A stretch of 6,640 bases of DNA from Bacteroidota bacterium (lineage in GTDB: Bacteria; Bacteroidota; Bacteroidia; NS11-12g; UBA955), in contig CANHGC010000090.1 in the NCBI GenBank assembly GCA_947460045.1, forward strand, positions 1-6,640. Direction: 5' to 3'. Shown piece by piece: positions 1-6,154 of the stretch (its first letter is position 1; the number at the start of each line of letters is the position of its first letter). The notes under the pieces are model-generated. The model did not search any database. It had not been told where the DNA came from and was given only the letters and a program-made list of their open reading frames with translations. The position numbers and the translations under genes are program-made.

Positions 1-137
1 AAAACCAACGCCATCGCCTCGTTCATCGACCCCGTAAATCGCTTGCAATCATCCAACAGCCACGATTCGATGCCCGCCGCCTCCATCACCCATCGCTTCA
101 ACTGAACCATCGTTACCCAACCGCCCGACTTACTCAT
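1..137 (-). CDS. ATP-dependent DNA ligase, N-terminal fragment (runs off left edge)
   Basis: The first 45 codons of a minus-strand gene that continues beyond position 1. The peptide reads MSKSGGWVTMVQLKRW, then EAAGIESWLLDDC and GSMNEAMALV. This resembles the N-terminal domain of the ATP-dependent ligases that travel with the MBL exonuclease next door; in that family a W-L-[FL]-[ED]-[ED]-[SC] stretch is followed by a G-D-L-A-E-T-I-A-like motif, matched here by G36-S-M-N-E-A-M-A43. Such ligases seal nicks using ATP in a DNA-repair module. The start is the ATG at 137-135, overlapping the exonuclease stop by 8 bp (ATGAGTAA), which suggests translational coupling; a purine-rich GGGAGG lies 9 bases upstream. 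The frame is closed by TGA at 158-156, so no longer start is possible. Oddity: relatives carry about 50-60 residues before this segment, and these are absent. The catalytic KxDG motif lies outside the window. The call rests on a short segment plus context. Confidence 0.7.
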   Translation of the reverse strand, partial: MSKSGGWVTMVQLKRWVMEAAGIESWLLDDCKRFTGSMNEAMALV

Positions 138-1143
138 CGCCTTGACCCTCCCGCATCATCACCTCGGCAACCCCCGCATTCAATCCGTAACCACTGCGCA
201 AATGCCGTGAAAAAGCATCGCTGAAACCATGGGTTACGTACACATTCTCAGCACCCGTGGCCAATACCGCCCCCAACAACTGCGGCCAATCGGCGTGATC
301 ACTCAACACAAACCCCTGATCCACACCACCCCAATCCCGCGATTTTTTCACCGCCATCCACCCACTGCAATTGGCCACCGAAAACCGCTCCAACCCCCGC
401 ATCCATGGGGATTTTATGGCCGCTGGCGGACAAACGAGCATCGCTTCAGACAACCCACCATTGCGATACACAACAGAATCCAACCCCCTCGAACCATCCA
501 CCCAAGTGCCAAAATCAAACCCCGCCGCCGCCAACACCTCATTGGTCTCTGAAATCGTGGAATAACACACCACATCGCCCACACCCCGATCCAAATACTT
601 CATGATGCGCTGCGCCTTGCCCAGCGAATAACCCAACATAATACTCGTAATGCCCCGCTCCGCATTCCCCCGCCACCATGTATTGATATCGCCAAAAATC
701 TCTATTTGAGGCCGCCACTGAAAAATTGGCAACCCAAAAGTACTCTCCGTAACAAAATGATGACACCGCACCGGTTCAAATGCCGGCGATAACCCATCCG
801 CCTCCGTTTTGTAATCCCCCGCAATCACCCACACCTCCCCGCCATACGAAAGCCTTACCTGCGCACTCCCCGGCACATGCCCCGCAGGAAATAAGCTCAC
901 CTCAACCCCATTCATCACAACCACCTCTCCATAGCCCACCCCTCGCACCGCAATGTTTCGGCCCAACCGCAATTTCAATACCCCAACGCCATCGGTATGA
1001 CATAAATACTGACCCATACCAGGCCTCGCATGATCGCTGTGGGCATGCGTCACAACCGCCCTGCTTACCTTTCGCAATGGATCGATGTACAAATCCGCCC
1101 GCTCACAATAAAAGCCAATGTCTGTATATGTCACCAACGCCAT
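130..1143 (-). CDS. Ligase-associated DNA damage response exonuclease (MBL fold)
   Basis: A 337-residue metallo-beta-lactamase-fold nuclease of the type encoded beside ATP-dependent DNA ligases in many Bacteroidota and Proteobacteria; it is thought to process DNA ends in the cytoplasm before ligation. Visible motifs: metal-binding THAHSDHA (H33, H35, D37, H38), FPAGHVPGSAQV (H89), AGDYKTE (D110), the family-typical ESTFGLP, SDHADW (D282, H283) and VTHG (H305) near the C-terminus. Length matches the family (about 335-345). I chose the ATG at 1143-1141 because family members begin with a short lead into the Y-T-D-x-G-x-Y-C segment seen here at residues 6-13. A TTG at 1224 would add 27 unconserved residues. 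The sequence GACATTTG (1156-1149), one mismatch from TAnnTTTG, lies five bases before this ATG and may be the promoter, though its -33 partner is poor. It is the first gene of an operon with the ligase. Confidence 0.9.
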   Translation of the reverse strand: MALVTYTDIGFYCERADLYIDPLRKVSRAVVTHAHSDHARPGMGQYLCHTDGVGVLKLRLGRNIAVRGVGYGEVVVMNGVEVSLFPAGHVPGSAQVRLSYGGEVWVIAGDYKTEADGLSPAFEPVRCHHFVTESTFGLPIFQWRPQIEIFGDINTWWRGNAERGITSIMLGYSLGKAQRIMKYLDRGVGDVVCYSTISETNEVLAAAGFDFGTWVDGSRGLDSVVYRNGGLSEAMLVCPPAAIKSPWMRGLERFSVANCSGWMAVKKSRDWGGVDQGFVLSDHADWPQLLGAVLATGAENVYVTHGFSDAFSRHLRSGYGLNAGVAEVMMREGQGDE

Positions 1144-1270
1144 CCCTTCAAATGTCCGATATTTTCTCACACCGAAAGTCAGAAATTTTCGTTCAATCCA
1201 CGGCACTTTCCTATGCAAAAACAAAGGGTTCTTGGCAAAAAAGAGTTAATTTGCAACCCAATATTAAGTT
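1144..1270. promoter_or_regulatory. Divergent spacer between exonuclease and S46 peptidase; weak plus-strand promoter candidate
   Basis: This 127-bp spacer must hold the promoters of both flanking genes. On the plus strand TTAATTTG (1246-1253) differs from TAnnTTTG at one base and ends 17 bases before the peptidase ATG. The nearest TTG (1232-1234) is only 11 bp upstream, too close for a standard -33 element. On the minus strand the best match is GACATTTG (1156-1149). Neither is strong, and I see no operator-like palindrome. Confidence 0.35.
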
Positions 1271-3442
1271 ATGAAAAAACGCATTTTAAGTTTGGCCTTG
1301 GCATTCTCAGCCCTTTTCCAACTGAGAGCCGATGAAGGCATGTGGCCGCTCACCCTGCTGCAAAAGATCCAAGATCCCATGCAAGCCCGCGGATTGAAAT
1401 TGTCTGCCGAAGACATCTACTCCATCAACCAAGCCTCTGTGAAAGACGCCATCGTTCGTTTGATGAGCAAGCAAGGCCGCATGTTCTGTACCGGAGAAGT
1501 GATCTCCAAACAAGGACTGTTCCTCACCAACCACCACTGTGGTTACGGAGCCATCCAAGAACTTTCTACCAACCAAGACAACATCCTGAAAAATGGTTTC
1601 TGGGCCGCCAACCAACAAGCTGAACGCCCCGCCAATTTCAACATCGGTCTTTTGCGCAAAATTGAAGACGTGACCACCCAAGTGCTTGCCGGCATCCCCA
1701 TCAACCAAGATGAAGCCGCCCGCGCCAAAGCCGTAGCCGCTCAAATCGCCAAAACCAAAGAAGCCGTGATCGCTGCCCTCGGCGAAGAACGCAATAACTA
1801 CGTAGTGGAAATCTCATCGTTCTACAACGGCAACCAATTCCTTGCGATGTTCTACGAAGTATACCGCGACATCCGCCTGGTGGGTACTCCCCCAGAAAGT
1901 GTAGGTAAATTTGGTGGCGAAACCGACAACTGGCGTTGGCCCCGTCATACCTGCGATTTCAGCATGTTCCGCATCTACGCGAACCCAGGCAACAAACCCG
2001 CTGATTTCAACCCTGCCAACAAACCCTTCACACCCGCCCATCACCTGCCCATCAACATCGGTGGCATGAAAGAAGGCGATTATGCCATGATCATGGGCTA
2101 CCCAGGACGTACCACCCGCTACACCTACAGCGAAGGCATCAAATACCTGGCAAGCAAAGAACGTCCGATGCGCGTAGAATTGCGTCGCGACATCATGGAT
2201 GTGTACGAAAACTACATGAAGCAAGACGAATCTGTACGATTGATGTATTCGGATCGTTTGGCCGGTATCGGTAACTATTGGAACAAATTCAACGGTGAAG
2301 CCCATGATTTGGCCAAGCCCGATGGCTTATACGAAACCCGCAAAAATGCCGAGTTGGCGTTCGAGCGTTGGGTGCGTGAAAACAAAAAAACCGACGTTTA
2401 CGGTGACGTAACTTCACTTTACGATGAAGCCTACCGCGAACTATACACCTACGGTTTGTACCCCGTGTACTTGCAAGACGGTATCGCCAACAGCCAGCCC
2501 ATGAGCTTCGCCATGTCGTTCAAAGGTTTGGCCGATGCACTGAAAGCCAACCCCAAAGACACCGCCATGTCGCGCGCGATGTTGCGTGGCATCGATGAGA
2601 TGTACAAAGAATTCTACCCAACCATCGAAAAAGAAGTGTTGGCAGTGGTATTGAAACACATCTACGAAGATTTGGATCCCGCCATGTTGCCCGCCGATTT
2701 AACCGCGTTGGTAACCAAATACAAGAGAAACTACACCGCCATTGCCGAAGCCATCTTCGCCAAATCCATCTTCACCAGCAAAGAGCGCATGGCCAAATTC
2801 TTGGGCAAACCCTCTGCCAGTAAGTTAGAAGCCGATGTGTTGTACAAAATCACCAATGGCTACTTGAACAAATTGCGCGTAGACCTGAAACCCGTGTACG
2901 ATGGCATCAACAGCAAACTCGATCGCGCCAACCGCTTGTTCTTGTCGGCTCAGTTGGAAATGTCGGCCAACAACAACATCACTATGGCCCCCGATGCCAA
3001 CGGTACCATGCGTTTGACCTACGGAACCGTGAAGGCCTACGACGCCCGTGATGCCGTGAGCTATTCTTATTTCACTACTGCCAAAGGCATTTTGGAAAAA
3101 TACAAAGCCGCAGATTTTGAGTTCGACGCCCCACAACTTTTGTTGGCGTTGATTCGTGCCCGCGATTTTGGACAGTATGCCGACAAAGACGGTGAGTTGC
3201 ACACTTGCTTTCTGTCAGATAACGACATCACCGGTGGTAACAGTGGTAGTCCTGTAATGAACGCCAAAGGCGAATTGATCGGAACTGCGTTCGATGGCAA
3301 CTGGGAAGCGATCAGCTCTGACTTCGCGTTCTTGCCAAAAGTTCAGCGCACCATCAGCTTGGATGTTCGCTACACCTTGTTCATCGTAGAAAAATTGGGC
3401 GGCGCCAAGCACCTGATCGACGAGATGACCATCGTAAAATAA
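1271..3442 (+). CDS. Secreted family S46 dipeptidyl-peptidase, DPP7-type
   Basis: A 723-residue S46 serine peptidase, which removes dipeptides from the N-terminus of peptides in the periplasm or outside the cell and so feeds amino-acid catabolism. Residues 1-20 are a Sec signal peptide (KKR, hydrophobic core, cleavage likely after LRA), leaving a mature start DEGMW typical of the family. The chymotrypsin-like triad is complete: H89 in TNHHCGYG, D229 in PRHTCDF, S658 in GGNSGSPVM. N220-W221, N335 (GNYWNKF) and D675 correspond to residues that hold the substrate amino group in the characterised Pseudoxanthomonas enzyme DAP BII. The residue 18 after the catalytic serine is G676, as in DPP7; DPP11 has Arg there. 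I therefore infer preference for hydrophobic P1 residues rather than Asp/Glu. Length is normal. The ATG has no Shine-Dalgarno sequence. It stands alone, ends in TAA and is followed by a terminator. Confidence 0.95.
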   Translation: MKKRILSLALAFSALFQLRADEGMWPLTLLQKIQDPMQARGLKLSAEDIYSINQASVKDAIVRLMSKQGRMFCTGEVISKQGLFLTNHHCGYGAIQELSTNQDNILKNGFWAANQQAERPANFNIGLLRKIEDVTTQVLAGIPINQDEAARAKAVAAQIAKTKEAVIAALGEERNNYVVEISSFYNGNQFLAMFYEVYRDIRLVGTPPESVGKFGGETDNWRWPRHTCDFSMFRIYANPGNKPADFNPANKPFTPAHHLPINIGGMKEGDYAMIMGYPGRTTRYTYSEGIKYLASKERPMRVELRRDIMDVYENYMKQDESVRLMYSDRLAGIGNYWNKFNGEAHDLAKPDGLYETRKNAELAFERWVRENKKTDVYGDVTSLYDEAYRELYTYGLYPVYLQDGIANSQPMSFAMSFKGLADALKANPKDTAMSRAMLRGIDEMYKEFYPTIEKEVLAVVLKHIYEDLDPAMLPADLTALVTKYKRNYTAIAEAIFAKSIFTSKERMAKFLGKPSASKLEADVLYKITNGYLNKLRVDLKPVYDGINSKLDRANRLFLSAQLEMSANNNITMAPDANGTMRLTYGTVKAYDARDAVSYSYFTTAKGILEKYKAADFEFDAPQLLLALIRARDFGQYADKDGELHTCFLSDNDITGGNSGSPVMNAKGELIGTAFDGNWEAISSDFAFLPKVQRTISLDVRYTLFIVEKLGGAKHLIDEMTIVK

Positions 3443-3464
3443 TTCAACAAACCTCTTTAACATA

Positions 3465-3494
3465 AAAAAGGGCTTCCTCGCGGAAGCCCTTTTT
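3465..3494. terminator. Strong bidirectional intrinsic terminator
   Basis: GGGCTTCC (3470-3477) pairs perfectly with GGAAGCCC (3482-3489) around the loop TCGC. Flanking AAAAA (3465-3469) and TTTTT (3490-3494) extend the stem to 13 bp and provide a U-tract in either direction. It begins 22 bases after the peptidase stop and lies between two convergent genes, so it can end transcription of the peptidase from the left and of the TetR gene from the right. Confidence 0.93.
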
Positions 3495-3571
3495 GTTTGA
3501 GCTATTTGTTTCTTGGATCTGACCGCAGGGAGCAACTAACAACACCCACAGTATCCTTGAATCCTTTTTTA

Positions 3572-4324
3572 TTAACGGTTGCGTGAAAACCAACCGCCCT
3601 TTGACTTTTCTTCTGTCTTCTCTTCTACCCTCGCAAACGAATTTCCATTCATCGATCCAATGTTTGTAGGGTTATTCACTGAGGTATTTGAACTACTTGA
3701 GCCAACAACATCGGTAATCTTTGATGGAGTAGAATCAACAACCAATGTATCTTTCAATTGCTTTTGTAAAGTTCCCACCATGCTAACAAATGTTTCTTTG
3801 GAGGCACGAACCTTAGAAATGGTATAGCAACCCATCAACTGACCCACAATAAACAAAGCCATGGAGCGCGCATCCGTTTGGTTCTTCAATTCTCCAGCAA
3901 CCCTACCGGCCATGATGGCCTTCTGTATGATTTTTACTTGAACTTCATTCACCACCTCCAATTTCTGACGAAATAAATCATCCGAATGACTCATCTCCAA
4001 AATCATATTTGTTAATACATCTCCACGTTTGATACTTGTCTCTGTGGCTTTTGTTTTTTCTTGTTCTAAAGCCGCAATCAAAGCATCCGCTACACCCGTC
4101 TCAATTTGAGACAAACTGGCCCATTTCTGTTCGTAATATGGCAACATCACTTCGTCAACCACCGCATATCCCAATTCAGATTTATTGGGGAAATAATGGT
4201 AAAACGCGCCTTTGGTGATTTTTAAACGGGCAATTTCTTTGTCGGTTCGCAAAGTCTCAAAACCCTTCGATTGAATGGCTTCAAAGCAACGTTGCAAGAT
4301 CAATTGTCGTGTAGATGTGCTCAT
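3572..4324 (-). CDS. TetR/AcrR-family transcriptional regulator with long disordered C-terminal tail
   Basis: A 250-residue one-component repressor-type protein. The N-terminal DNA-binding domain is clear: residues 6-22 match the first helix up to KGF, and T27-F45 contain the helix-turn-helix, ending in ITKGAFYHYFPNKSEL, the TetR_N signature. Residues from about 52 to 190 should form the all-helical ligand-binding and dimerisation domain; the ligand cannot be deduced. From about 191 the protein has a tail of about 60 residues, rich in Ser, Asn and Thr, then a charged stretch (EEKTEEKSK) and GGWFSRNR; family members usually end near 190-210. The start is the ATG at 4324: the GTG at 4333 overlaps the -7 promoter motif. 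The gene is more A+T-rich than its neighbours. No divergently transcribed target gene is adjacent (asnS, upstream, runs the same way), so its regulon is unknown; a quasi-palindrome at 4349-4368 suggests autoregulation. Confidence 0.9.
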   Translation of the reverse strand: MSTSTRQLILQRCFEAIQSKGFETLRTDKEIARLKITKGAFYHYFPNKSELGYAVVDEVMLPYYEQKWASLSQIETGVADALIAALEQEKTKATETSIKRGDVLTNMILEMSHSDDLFRQKLEVVNEVQVKIIQKAIMAGRVAGELKNQTDARSMALFIVGQLMGCYTISKVRASKETFVSMVGTLQKQLKDTLVVDSTPSKITDVVGSSSSNTSVNNPTNIGSMNGNSFARVEEKTEEKSKGGWFSRNR

Positions 4325-4332
4325 AAGGGGCA

Positions 4333-4340
4333 CAAATATA
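4333..4340 (-). promoter_or_regulatory. TetR-gene promoter, -7 element TATATTTG
   Basis: On the minus strand TATATTTG (4340-4333) is a perfect match to the Bacteroidota -7 consensus TAnnTTTG. It ends only eight bases before the tetR ATG. A TTTG at 4368-4365 is a possible -33 element, but the 24-bp spacing is longer than the usual 19 or so. Transcription is predicted to begin at or within a few bases of the start codon. Confidence 0.7.
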
Positions 4341-4348
4341 CCAACAAG

Positions 4349-4368
4349 TTTGTTTAAATGTTAACAAA
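4349..4368. promoter_or_regulatory. Candidate TetR operator: 20-bp quasi-palindrome
   Basis: TTTGTT (4349-4354) and AACAAA (4363-4368) are perfect 6-bp inverted arms around an 8-bp centre; 8 of the 10 base pairs of the full 20-bp site are symmetrical. It lies just upstream of the -7 element of the tetR promoter, where bound repressor would block RNA polymerase. TetR-family operators are commonly 15-20 bp palindromes. The A+T-rich composition makes a chance match possible. Confidence 0.4.
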
Positions 4369-4492
4369 GTGTGGAAAACGCAAATATTTTTAGCAATATT
4401 CTGTATAACAACCACTTACAAATAAAAAAAACTCCCCAAAAGTCCTAACATCGCCCTAAAAAACGCCCCGTGGTTGTCCAATATTACAGTGT
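4369..4492. other. Untranslated stretch downstream of asnS
   Basis: No gene is seen here. On the minus strand the asnS transcript would pass two T-tracts (4464-4459 and 4436-4429), but I find no convincing GC-rich hairpin before either, so no intrinsic terminator can be called. Read-through from asnS into tetR remains possible. Confidence 0.5.
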
Positions 4493-6037
4493 CTAAGGCT
4501 TCAATCTGCCATACATCCGTGGGAATGGAATGCTCTCGCGTACATGCTTCAATTTGCACACCCAGGTAACCAAACGCTCTAAGCCCAACCCGAATCCCGC
4601 GTGAGGCACCGATCCGTACCTGCGCAAATCCAAGTACCATTCAAACGCCTCCATCGGCAGCTGATGCTCTTCAATCTTCGACGTCAACAAATCCACATCC
4701 GTCTCCCTCTCGCCGCCGCCCACAATCTCTCCGTACCCCTCAGGCGCCAACACATCCACCCCACGCGCAAAACGCGCATCCTCCGGATTCCGCTTCAAAT
4801 AAAACGCCTTCACCTCGTGTGGCCAATCGTATACCATCACCGGACGGTCAAACAACCTCGTCAAAACCGTCTCGTCCGATCCCCCAAAATCATCCCCGTA
4901 CTGGAAATTCTTCGCACTGCCAATCCACTGTGGGATATTGCGCAAATCCTCCTCCACGTCCGACTTCTCCTGTTTCAACTGCGTAATCTTCGTTTGATGG
5001 AAATTGATCTCCCCCTTCTTCATCCCCGGTGTGGCCACCTTCGCCTCGCGCTCCGCAATCTCTGCATCAATCGCAGCCAACTGCTGCTCGCAACGCAACA
5101 ACTCCTCCTCCAAACTCTTGATGCTGTTCACCCCATTCACGTCCTCCTCACCCTTGATGATCCGCACAGCTTGGTCGTAAGTCATCCGGGGGAAAGTCCC
5201 CAAACTGCTCTTCAACACAGATACATCCCTGCCAATGGTCTCCAACTCGTGCTCGCACTTCTCCAACACCTTACCCACCACATGTTGCAAAAAACCCTCT
5301 ATGCAATCCATGTTTTGGAAAATGTCGTAAAACGCCATCTCAGGCTCAATCATCCAAAATTCTGATAAATGCCTGCGCGTCTTCGACTTCTCCGCCCTAA
5401 ACGTAGGTCCAAACGTATAAATCCTTCCCATCGCCATGGCCATCGCCTCGCCGTATAACTGTCCGCTCTGACTCAAAAAAGCCGGCTCGCCGTAAAAATC
5501 AGTTTCAAACAAAGTGCTGGTACCCTCACACGCGTTGCCAGTAAAAATGGGGGCATCCATCTGCACAAAACCCTGTCCCTGAAAATATTCATGAATCGCA
5601 AAAATGATGGTGTTGCGAATGCGCATGATGGCCCACTGACGGGTACTGCGCAACCACAAATGGCGCTGATCCATCAAAAACTCAATGCCATGCTCCTTCT
5701 TGGCGATGGGATAATTCTCCGATACGCCCACAACCTCCACCGAAGTCACCTGCAATTCCACACCGCCCACCTGCTTCTCATCGGCCAACACCAACCCCTT
5801 CAACACCACGCTGGTTTCCAAACTCACCGATTGCGCTGCTGCCAAATCCATTTCACTGGATGAATCGGCGGTGACAACGCACTGACAAAACCCGGTACCA
5901 TCACGCAAGATGATAAATACAATGCCCTTGCCCTCGCGCTTATTGGCCACCCAACCACGCAAAATAACCGCTTTGCCAATCTGGCCTTTCAAGTCCTGGA
6001 TAACCGTGGATGGTGATGTAAAATCTGGTGTGCTCAT
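4493..6037 (-). CDS. asnS: Asparaginyl-tRNA synthetase, Bacillus type, with helical insertion
   Basis: A 514-residue class IIb aminoacyl-tRNA synthetase that charges tRNA-Asn with asparagine in the cytoplasm. Residues about 15-105 form the OB-fold anticodon-binding domain (VILRGWVANKREGKG, FIILRDGTGFCQ). The catalytic domain follows: YPIAKKEHGIEFLMDQRHLW (109-128), motif 1 around 140-165, motif 2 at FRAEKSKTRRHLSEFW (213-228), and motif 3 at GFGLGLERLV (481-490), ending in ESIPFPR near the C-terminus. The sequence follows the Bacillus subtilis enzyme (about 430 residues) more closely than the E. coli type. The extra length is mostly an insertion at about 300-375 with two charged, heptad-like helices (about 305-335 and 345-368), placed just before the conserved YGDDFGGSDET segment. 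The ATG has no Shine-Dalgarno sequence; a TAnnTTTG promoter lies 45 bases upstream. Confidence 0.96.
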   Translation of the reverse strand: MSTPDFTSPSTVIQDLKGQIGKAVILRGWVANKREGKGIVFIILRDGTGFCQCVVTADSSSEMDLAAAQSVSLETSVVLKGLVLADEKQVGGVELQVTSVEVVGVSENYPIAKKEHGIEFLMDQRHLWLRSTRQWAIMRIRNTIIFAIHEYFQGQGFVQMDAPIFTGNACEGTSTLFETDFYGEPAFLSQSGQLYGEAMAMAMGRIYTFGPTFRAEKSKTRRHLSEFWMIEPEMAFYDIFQNMDCIEGFLQHVVGKVLEKCEHELETIGRDVSVLKSSLGTFPRMTYDQAVRIIKGEEDVNGVNSIKSLEEELLRCEQQLAAIDAEIAEREAKVATPGMKKGEINFHQTKITQLKQEKSDVEEDLRNIPQWIGSAKNFQYGDDFGGSDETVLTRLFDRPVMVYDWPHEVKAFYLKRNPEDARFARGVDVLAPEGYGEIVGGGERETDVDLLTSKIEEHQLPMEAFEWYLDLRRYGSVPHAGFGLGLERLVTWVCKLKHVRESIPFPRMYGRLKP

Positions 6038-6081
6038 GTGTTTACGCTTGTTTTGAATGCTTCGCTAGAAAACTTCTTGCA

Positions 6082-6089
6082 CAAAGATA
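6082..6089 (-). promoter_or_regulatory. asnS promoter, -7 element TATCTTTG
   Basis: On the minus strand TATCTTTG (6089-6082) matches TAnnTTTG exactly and ends 44 bases before the asnS ATG, giving a leader of about 35-40 bases. I find no TTG at the expected -33 distance, so the upstream element is weak or absent. No T-box or riboswitch-like structure is apparent in the short leader. Confidence 0.6.
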
Positions 6090-6119
6090 AGAAAAGGCTT
6101 TAAAATTTTTGGCACGATA

Positions 6120-6150
6120 TTTGTTATTAGGGCGTCCTTGCCTATATTTG
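6120..6150 (+). promoter_or_regulatory. rpoN promoter: TTTG, 19 bp, TATATTTG
   Basis: TTTG (6120-6123) and TATATTTG (6143-6150) are separated by 19 bp, an exact match to the Bacteroidota housekeeping promoter in sequence and spacing. The -7 element ends only four bases before the rpoN ATG, so the transcript probably begins at or beside the start codon. It lies back to back with the asnS promoter in a 117-bp spacer. Confidence 0.8.
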
Positions 6151-6154
6151 TGTT

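Noticed and set aside
1144..1224. Upstream TTG start adding 27 residues to the exonuclease
   Set aside because: The added residues are not part of the family, which starts just before the Y-T-D-x-G-x-Y-C segment; the ATG at 1143 fits better.
780..1274. Open plus-strand frame of 164 codons opposite the exonuclease gene
   Set aside because: Its Pro/His/Ser-rich product reflects the C-rich complement of a gene with clear MBL motifs; there is no domain signature.
1814..2305. Open minus-strand frame of 163 codons inside the S46 gene
   Set aside because: It is a shadow frame of a gene with an intact catalytic triad and has no recognisable domain.
4325..4333. GTG start adding three residues to TetR
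   Set aside because: The GTG begins on the last base of a perfect -7 promoter element and so would lie upstream of, or at, the transcription start.
4429..4464. Intrinsic terminator for asnS
   Set aside because: T-tracts are present on the minus strand but no stable GC-rich stem precedes them.
4601..5365. Open plus-strand frame of 254 codons opposite asnS
   Set aside because: It is antisense to conserved AsnRS coding sequence, and its product is a repetitive Leu/His/Arg/Gln-rich string caused by the skewed codon use of the opposite strand.
6038..6081. Possible hairpin or attenuator in the asnS leader
   Set aside because: Only a weak A/T-rich 5-bp pairing (GTTTT/AAAAC) is visible, with no following U-tract and no T-box motif.
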